DNA of 64,000 nucleotides from Saccharopolyspora rhizosphaerae. GTDB taxonomy: Bacteria > Actinomycetota > Actinomycetes > Mycobacteriales > Pseudonocardiaceae. A model generated the notes under the pieces. It was not told the origin of the DNA. It did no database searches and saw only the letters and a list, made by a program, of their open reading frames with translations. Every line of letters begins with the position of its first letter. Positions within the stretch are counted from its first letter, which is position 1. The stretch spans positions 1-64,000 of the forward strand of contig NZ_RSAA01000014.1 in the NCBI RefSeq assembly GCF_003931915.1, given 5' to 3'. Positions 58,807 to 64,000 of this stretch are shown here, in pieces. The translations under genes were made by a program, and so were the position numbers.

Positions 58807-59511
58807 GTGCCACATCGTAACACCGGGTCCCGCGCTCCCGGGAGAGACGCAGCTCACGAAGTGCTCGCCGGCGTGCTGCAGAGCCGCGACCAACGGCTCC
58901 AGGTGATGCTCTGGCAGCGGGCCGAGGAGCCTGCGCTGCACCGCTGGTCGCTCCCCCGAGGCTGGCTGGCCCCCGACGAGGACGTCGAAGCCTCGATCCG
59001 GCGGCAGCTGGCCGAGAAGGTCGACGTGCACAAGCTCTCCCACGTCGAGCAGCTGTCGGTGTTCAGCGCGCCCGGCCGGGTGCCGGACCGGCGGGTGATC
59101 GCCACCGCGTTCCTGTGCCTGGTGCCCGCCGACGTCGACCCCGAGGTGCCCGACGACACCCGCTGGTTCCCGGTCGACGACCTGCCCGCGACCGCCTTCG
59201 ACCACGAGGAGGTCGTGCTGGCCGCGCGAGACCGCCTGCGCGCCAAGCTCTCCTACACCAACATCGGGTTCGCGCTGGCCCCCGCCGAGTTCACCGTCTC
59301 CGAGCTGCGCGGGATCTACTCGGCCGCGCTCGGCTACCAGGTCGCGGCGACCAACCTGCAGCGCGTGCTGTCGCGCCGGGGCGTTCTGGAAGCCACCGGG
59401 CGCACCCTGCCCGCCGGCCGCTCCGGCGGCAGGCCACCCGCGCTGTTCCGCTTCACCTCGCGCGACCTGCAGGTGACCGACCCGTTCGCCGTGTTCCGCC
59501 CACCGTCCTGA
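58807..59511 (+). CDS. nrtR: NrtR-type Nudix transcriptional regulator of NAD synthesis
   Basis: 234 residues. The N-terminal Nudix-like domain ([36 protein letters not shown], split at 38-60) has a Nudix box changed from the catalytic REUXEE form, as in NrtR. The C-terminal winged helix has [27 protein letters not shown]. NrtR proteins bind ADP-ribose and repress NAD genes. The GTG start is leaderless (TAGAAT seven bases upstream). A divergent Nudix-type gene also neighbours nadA in M. tuberculosis (Rv1593c), which supports the role. Confidence 0.9.
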   Translation: MPHRNTGSRAPGRDAAHEVLAGVLQSRDQRLQVMLWQRAEEPALHRWSLPRGWLAPDEDVEASIRRQLAEKVDVHKLSHVEQLSVFSAPGRVPDRRVIATAFLCLVPADVDPEVPDDTRWFPVDDLPATAFDHEEVVLAARDRLRAKLSYTNIGFALAPAEFTVSELRGIYSAALGYQVAATNLQRVLSRRGVLEATGRTLPAGRSGGRPPALFRFTSRDLQVTDPFAVFRPPS

Positions 59512-59555
59512 GAGGAGGCTGCTTGACTGGAGCAGCCTCGTCGCGACGATCGAAG

Positions 59556-59561
59556 TAGTTT
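59556..59561 (+). promoter_or_regulatory. -10 element of the leaderless LON-gene promoter
   Basis: TAGTTT lies six bases before the GTG at 59568, with only a G run between, 44 bases after the nrtR stop. Confidence 0.5.
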
Positions 59562-59567
59562 GGGGGC

Positions 59568-60248
59568 GTGTTGGACACGTTGCCGCTGTTCCCCCTGGGG
59601 TCCGTGCTGTTCCCCGGCGGGCACCTGCCGTTGCACATCTTCGAGCCGCGCTACCGCGAGCTCGTGCAAGACCTGCTGAACGAGGACGTGCCCGACCGCC
59701 GGTTCGGCGTGGTCACCATCCGGCAGGGCTGGGAGGTCGGCGAGGACAACGTCGACTCGATGTACGACGTGGGATGCACGGCGGTGCTCGACCAGGCCCG
59801 GCAGCTGCCCGGCGGACGCTACGACGTCACCGCCTTCGGCGAACGGCGGTTCCGGCTGCTGCAGATCGACACCGAGTCCGCGCCGTACCTGCTGGCCCGG
59901 GTGCAGTGGCTGCCCGACGTCACCCCGGAGCGCGACTCGCCCGGCCGTCGCGAACGGCTGTCCGCGGCGGCGCGCGACGCCCACCAGCGCTACCACGCCT
60001 CGGGCATGCGCAGCGGGCCCCGCGAGGTGCCCGGTGAGGCCGCTGACCTGGGCGACCTGTCGTACCTGCTGGCCGACGACTGCGTGCTCACCACCGAAGA
60101 CCGCCAAGAGCTGCTCGAGGAGACCGACCCGCTGGTGCGCCTGCGCACCGTCCGCAAGCTGCTGCTGCGCGAAGCCGAGTTCCTCCGCGAACTGCGCGCG
60201 GTGCCCGCCCCGCTGGCCGAGTTCGCCCAACAACCAAGCCTGAACTGA
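59568..60248 (+). CDS. LON substrate-binding domain protein
   Basis: 226 residues. The N-terminal LON domain ([33 protein letters not shown]) covers about residues 3-130 and the rest is helical with [18 protein letters not shown]. The ATPase and protease domains of Lon are absent. Stand-alone LON-domain proteins occur across actinobacteria with no assigned function; a role as an adaptor is possible but unproven. The start is leaderless. Confidence 0.88.
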   Translation: MLDTLPLFPLGSVLFPGGHLPLHIFEPRYRELVQDLLNEDVPDRRFGVVTIRQGWEVGEDNVDSMYDVGCTAVLDQARQLPGGRYDVTAFGERRFRLLQIDTESAPYLLARVQWLPDVTPERDSPGRRERLSAAARDAHQRYHASGMRSGPREVPGEAADLGDLSYLLADDCVLTTEDRQELLEETDPLVRLRTVRKLLLREAEFLRELRAVPAPLAEFAQQPSLN

Positions 60249-60441
60249 AGCGGAACCACCCCTCCGGAACACGCCCGCCGCGGACCACCCCGTTCGTCCG
60301 GTGCCCGATCACCAAGCGGTCCGACGCTCCCAGGCGAGGTCACCAACTCCGCTCAGCAGCGCCTGCCGAGAACCAGCGGCGGTGCACGGCGGAGAGTCCC
60401 GCCCTCGACCTCGCGAGAACTTCGACGGGGAGCTTCCGGCT

Positions 60442-60463
60442 TCGAACTTCGCGAGAAGTTCGA
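60442..60463. repeat. TCGAACTTC-family palindrome
   Basis: TCGAACTTC-GCGA-GAAGTTCGA, perfect nine-base arms. Confidence 0.85.
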
Positions 60464-60566
60464 CGGGGAATCGACGGGAGGAGCCCGGGCTGTCACGTTT
60501 CGCGCGAAGTCGAGGGCGGACTTCGGCCCGCGAACTTCACGAGAACGTCGACGTGGAGCTTCGGGC

Positions 60567-60590
60567 GTCGAACTTCGGGTGAAGTTCGAC
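60567..60590. repeat. TCGAACTTC-family palindrome
   Basis: GTCGAACTTC-GGGT-GAAGTTCGAC, perfect ten-base arms, sharing the arms of the copy at 60442-60463. Confidence 0.85.
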
Positions 60591-60687
60591 GGCACCCCTG
60601 CGGGGTGCGGGGGCGTGGGGGCAGCGGCTTCGGCGGTTCCTCGAGAGGATCCTCGCGGCACCAGGGTTGGTGAGGGGCGGTTCGATC

Positions 60688-60693
60688 TAGGAT
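60688..60693 (+). promoter_or_regulatory. -10 element of a leaderless promoter
   Basis: TAGGAT lies exactly seven bases before the ATG at 60701, with no binding site between. Confidence 0.55.
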
Positions 60694-60700
60694 CGGCCGC

Positions 60701-61474
60701 ATGTCCTCAGCTGGTGGCCCGTGGGACCCGCGGCAGCAGTACCGGGGCTTCGGCGCGTTCCCGCAGCCCGAACCGCCTCGCCGGAAGCGGCGCGGGTGGC
60801 TGATCGCCGCGAGCGTGCTGGGCGCGGTCGTCTTGATCGCCGCGATGGCGGCCGTGGTCGTGATCGGTCTCCGGGAACAGCGGACCGCGGCTGTACCGGC
60901 CCCGCCGCCGTCGCCCGAGGCGTCGGCGGTCCGAGCCGGCTGGCAGGTGGTCGCGGTGCCGAAGCGGGGCGCGGTCTACGACGTGCCGCAGGACTGGGAG
61001 ATCGACGCCGACCCGGGAGCGGTGCACGCGGTCGGACCACCGGACGACGCCGTCACGCTGACCGGCGTGGCGCACCAGCAGCGGGGTTTCTGCCCTGGGG
61101 ACGACAACAGCTTCCGCGCGATGTCGGGAGCCAGCGCCCGCCTCGGACCGGATGACGCCGCTGTCGCCGAGGAGACCCTCGGCACCTTCATCAGCCACGC
61201 CTTCACGCGCGGCGGGGTGGCCCCGCTCGTCGAGCAGTCGCCGCCGGAGCGCCTCCAGCTCACCGGCGGGGTCCCGGCCACCCGCGTCAACGCCCGGGTG
61301 ACCCTGCCCGCCCCGACGGGCTGCGACGCGCGCAGCGTCGCGGTCGCCGTCGTGGCCACCAACAACGACGGCACGAGCTCGTTGGTCTTCGTGGGCGCGG
61401 CCGACCAGGACGTCCCCGGCGGCGTCAGCGAAACAACCCTCCACGAGGTCAGCACCTCGCTCCGCCCGCAGTGA
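60701..61474 (+). CDS. Single-span membrane protein, DUF8017-like
   Basis: 257 residues. A short Gly/Pro/Arg-rich cytoplasmic part (ending PRRKRRG) precedes one transmembrane segment (about 33-54, WLIAASVLGAVVLIAAMAAV), then a Pro/Ala linker and an extracellular domain. That domain begins with YDVPQDWEID and contains HQQRGFCPGDDNSFRAMSGA and LTGGVPATRVNARVTLP, with two cysteines that could pair. The pattern resembles DUF8017 proteins of related actinomycetes, known only as hypothetical. The start is leaderless. Confidence 0.7.
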   Translation: MSSAGGPWDPRQQYRGFGAFPQPEPPRRKRRGWLIAASVLGAVVLIAAMAAVVVIGLREQRTAAVPAPPPSPEASAVRAGWQVVAVPKRGAVYDVPQDWEIDADPGAVHAVGPPDDAVTLTGVAHQQRGFCPGDDNSFRAMSGASARLGPDDAAVAEETLGTFISHAFTRGGVAPLVEQSPPERLQLTGGVPATRVNARVTLPAPTGCDARSVAVAVVATNNDGTSSLVFVGAADQDVPGGVSETTLHEVSTSLRPQ

Positions 61475-61742
61475 GGCGCCTCCTGCTCAGGAGCCCCCTT
61501 GCGGGTTCTGGGCGGCAGGCCCGGGCGCTGCTGGGTGCAGCGGCGGCGCCACCTGAAGCTCCCGTTCGACGTTCTCGCGCAATGCGACGAGGAACTTCAG
61601 CGTTCGAGTTTCTCGCGAGATCCGAACGGAGCTTCTCGGGCACGGAGCTTCTCGGGCACGCAGTTGGTCGGGAACGGAGCCGCTCGAGCACGGGGTGCGG
61701 GGGTGGGAACGGCAGCTGCGCCGCGGACTCGACCCGGCGTGC

Positions 61743-62354
61743 TCACTGGAGGCGTCGGCCCAGGTCGTCGAAGCCGTTCCAGGACGTGGCGATGCCGTAG
61801 CCGAGCGAGAGGGCCAGCGGCATCGCGACCAGCACCCAGTTCGTGGTGATCTCGGGGGCGATGGTGACCAGGTCGCCGACCTGCGGGTTCGGCGGCATCG
61901 GGTAGAGCCCGGCCGCGAGCGACCCGCCCACCTGGACGCCCAGCCACGACGCCACCGCGGACCCCAGCACGCCGCCGAGCAGCAGCACCGGGCCGCGCCG
62001 GCCCCGCATCCGCCACAGCACGGCAGCGGTGAGCACACCGGCTGCGAAGGCCAGCAGCGCGAAGATCGCGATGCCGTCGAACTCGTGGTAGCTCTCCACC
62101 AGCAGCGGGGTCACCGAGCCGCCCGGGCGCAGCACGCTCTCCTGCGGCGGCGCCAACCGCGACCACAACCACCCCACCGGCAACCCCAGCAACGCGATCA
62201 GCGACACCGCGCTGACCGCAGGCAGCAGGTCGGCCTTGACGACGACCTTCGGCGTGGGCGGGGCGAGGACCGGGAGCAGCGCCGCGTCCTCGGGCTCGAT
62301 CCGCTCGGGGAGGGCACGCGTCGTGCCCGCGTCGTCCACAGAGCTGTCGGACAC
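61743..62354 (-). CDS. DUF2567-like membrane protein
   Basis: 203 residues. A hydrophilic start (to about 48) is followed by four hydrophobic segments (about 50-70, 93-112, 117-137 and 168-188). The phrase LGLPVGWLWSRLAPP and the ending SWNGFDDLGRRL resemble actinobacterial DUF2567 proteins. GTG 62354 is chosen because GGAGGAGG lies eight bases upstream. It is divergent from the arabinofuranosyltransferase gene; a link to the cell wall is suggested only by position. Confidence 0.72.
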   Translation of the reverse strand: MSDSSVDDAGTTRALPERIEPEDAALLPVLAPPTPKVVVKADLLPAVSAVSLIALLGLPVGWLWSRLAPPQESVLRPGGSVTPLLVESYHEFDGIAIFALLAFAAGVLTAAVLWRMRGRRGPVLLLGGVLGSAVASWLGVQVGGSLAAGLYPMPPNPQVGDLVTIAPEITTNWVLVAMPLALSLGYGIATSWNGFDDLGRRLQ

Positions 62355-62520
62355 CCGCCGACCTCCTCCTCGCGTCCGCCGCCACCGGTTCGGCTTGCGA
62401 AATCTTCCGGCCACCATAGCGTTTCCCCGCACGTGTCCCCGTCACCCGATGGCTGAGCACGGCCCGTGCTCAACTATTCTGCGCGAGCCCTCATGTCGGC
62501 TACGCCGAAGGACGAGTGAA

Positions 62521-64000
62521 GTGGTGGGAATCCTGCCGTCTCCCCAGGTGACCGGACCGAGCCCGATCGACGAGCCCAGGCAGGCCTCGGTTGTCCGGCT
62601 CCCGTTGCGCACCACCGTAGCCGAACTGATCGGTGGTTCCGCGGTCGCCGTGCTGGTGAGCATGGTGCTGCAGTTCGCCGCCACGCGGCTCAGCATCAGC
62701 GAACCCAGCAACGCGCCCGAGGCGCTGACGATGCTCAGCAGCACCCTCGTCCTCGCAGTGCTGTTCGTGGTGCTGGCCTTCGGGTACCGCGCGACGCGCC
62801 TCGGCCGCTGGGGCAAGGTCGTCGCGACCTGGGTGGCGCTGAGCGCGTTCACCACCTTGCTGCTGGCGATCCCGCTGCAGTCGACGCGCTTCTACTACGG
62901 CGGGTCCTCCACCGACAACGGCTTCCGCCTGCAGCTGATGACGCGGATGGCCTCCACGCTCGGCCTGGCCGACATGAACTACGCCGACACCGCGCCCTAC
63001 TACCCCAGCGGCTGGTTCTGGCTCGGCGGACGCTTCGCCAACCTGCTGGGCTGGGAGGGCTGGGCGGCCTACAAGCCCTACGCCCTGTGCTGGGTCGCGG
63101 TGACCACGGTCGTGGCCTTCACGTTGTGGAGCGTGGTGCTGCGCCGCCGGCTGGCCGTGCTGGCCGCGGTCGTCACGACCCTGTCGGGCATGCTGCACGG
63201 CATCGTGGAGCCCTACGCGTGGCCGTCAGCGGCGTGGATGGCGCCGGTGGCGGTGCTGACCTGGCGCGCGCTGCGGCTGGACGACGGCGCACCGCGCTGG
63301 ACGCTGGTCTGCATCGGCGGCTACGTCGGGTTCGCGGCGATCACCTACACGCTGCACTTCGGCTTCGCCGTCGCGCTGATCGTGCTGATGGCGCTGATCG
63401 TGGGCGTCGACCGGGTGCGCCGGGGTGACGCGATGGGCGCGGCGGTCAAGCGGCTGTTCCTGCGGCTGCTGCCGATCGGTCTGGTCAGCCTGGTCATCTC
63501 GTTGCTCGTGTGGTTGCCCTACCTGGTGTCCACCCACTTCCTGCTGGACAACCCGCGCAGCGCCGCGCAGCACTACCTGCCCGAGGACGGGGCGCTGCTA
63601 CCGGTGCCGATGGCCGAGGCCTCCGCGTTCGGCGCGTTGTGCTTGGTGGGTTTCGCGTGGCTGCTGCTGCGCTGCCGCCACAGCGAGATCGCCGCCTCGA
63701 TGCTGGTGGTCGTGGTCGCGATCTACGGCTGGTTCGGCCTGTCGACGCTGGCCCTGCTGGCCAAGACGACGCTGCTGTCGTTCCGGCTCAACGTGGTGCT
63801 GGACCTGGTCCTGCCGATCGCTGGTGTGCTCGGCCTGGTGGAACTGTTCGGCTACCTGCGGCCGAAGATCGACCCGCGTTACGGGCTGCAGGCCACCGCC
63901 CTCGTCTGCGCGCTGGGCCTGGGCGGCGCGGTGGCCGTGAGCCAGACCGCGCTCACCGAGGAGCTGGGCGCCTACACCGAGCAGGCCTACAGCGACTACT
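62521..64000 (+). CDS. aftA: Galactan 5-O-arabinofuranosyltransferase, AftA-like, incomplete at the right edge
   Basis: The first 493 codons are in the window and the frame is open at the edge. It is a GT-C type membrane protein with about nine to eleven hydrophobic segments so far. The first loop has the motif STDNGFRLQLMTRM and then LADMNYADTAPYYPSGWFWL, characteristic of AftA, which adds the first arabinose to galactan using decaprenyl-phospho-arabinose. GTG 62521 has GAAGGA eight bases upstream, and TATTCT (62475-62480) is a possible -10. The soluble C-terminal domain is not in view. Finding it supports an arabinogalactan-containing wall. Confidence 0.88.
   Translation, partial: MVGILPSPQVTGPSPIDEPRQASVVRLPLRTTVAELIGGSAVAVLVSMVLQFAATRLSISEPSNAPEALTMLSSTLVLAVLFVVLAFGYRATRLGRWGKVVATWVALSAFTTLLLAIPLQSTRFYYGGSSTDNGFRLQLMTRMASTLGLADMNYADTAPYYPSGWFWLGGRFANLLGWEGWAAYKPYALCWVAVTTVVAFTLWSVVLRRRLAVLAAVVTTLSGMLHGIVEPYAWPSAAWMAPVAVLTWRALRLDDGAPRWTLVCIGGYVGFAAITYTLHFGFAVALIVLMALIVGVDRVRRGDAMGAAVKRLFLRLLPIGLVSLVISLLVWLPYLVSTHFLLDNPRSAAQHYLPEDGALLPVPMAEASAFGALCLVGFAWLLLRCRHSEIAASMLVVVVAIYGWFGLSTLALLAKTTLLSFRLNVVLDLVLPIAGVLGLVELFGYLRPKIDPRYGLQATALVCALGLGGAVAVSQTALTEELGAYTEQAYSDY

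Larger units (their letters stand above)
60249..60700. other. Gene-free stretch rich in TCGAACTTC-type palindromes
   Basis: 452 bases without a supported gene. At least two near-perfect palindromes (60442-60463 and 60567-60590) and several partial copies (for example TTTCGCGCGAAGTCGA near 60498) lie in tandem-like order. The promoter of the following gene is at its right end. Confidence 0.6.

Overview
The window is a high-GC actinobacterial chromosome segment. Gene content, codon use and local gene order point to the Pseudonocardiaceae, most like Saccharopolyspora; this is an inference, since no rRNA or species marker is present. The strongest clue is order. Read on the minus strand, nadA-nadB-nadC, hisD-hisC-hisB, hisH-hisA, hisF-hisI, trpE-(membrane protein)-trpC-trpB-trpA and lgt follow one another as in the Mycobacterium tuberculosis block from nadA to lgt, and a Nudix regulator (NrtR type) lies divergently next to nadA, also as there. 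Here the block is interrupted by several inserted cassettes. The incomplete aftA-like arabinofuranosyltransferase at the right edge fits an organism with an arabinogalactan wall.

Layout. 1-9,083: end fragment of a ureidoglycine aminohydrolase, a LuxR/NB-ARC regulator, a membrane-anchored lytic transglycosylase, a GntR regulator facing a GntP permease, a HelD/HelR-type helicase and a small membrane protein. 9,084-19,149: gltBD (glutamate synthase) and a divergent FecB/BtuF-FecCD-ATPase importer. 19,686-26,297: lgt and the trp genes, with a 30-codon ORF translationally coupled to trpC. 26,374-41,257: a TetR regulator, then the his genes in three blocks. These are separated by a secreted alpha/beta hydrolase, and by a module of split transketolase, SoxR, a CitAB/DcuSR-type two-component system and a DctA dicarboxylate carrier. 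41,483-49,533: secreted M14 carboxypeptidase, small membrane proteins and a five-gene oligopeptide-type ABC importer. 50,712-55,217: a catabolic cassette (DUF2848, MFS symporter with a frameshift, GntR, nitrilase-family amidohydrolase) and a CPBP protease. 55,257-64,000: nadCBA, nrtR, a LON-domain protein, a DUF8017-like protein, a DUF2567-like protein and the start of aftA.

Regulation. Many genes appear leaderless: a TAnnnT-like -10 hexamer sits 6-7 bases before an ATG or GTG with no Shine-Dalgarno sequence (lgt, hisF, hisA, hisH, soxR, the peptide-binding lipoprotein, nrtR, the LON gene and others). Several promoters carry clear dyads. One is a perfect 20-bp SoxR-like palindrome in a 19-bp-spacer promoter before the transketolase pair. 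Another is a 23-bp dyad over the nrtR -10. A TTGTATAC motif is shared by two promoters of the GntR cassette.

The long gene-free stretches (9.1-9.8, 43.5-44.3, 49.6-50.7 and 60.2-60.7 kb) are not featureless. They hold decayed tandem repeats and two recurring families of short palindromes, one built on TCGAACTTC...GAAGTTCGA and one on GGATCACC...GGTGATCC. No tRNA, rRNA, CRISPR array, insertion sequence or attachment site was recognised.
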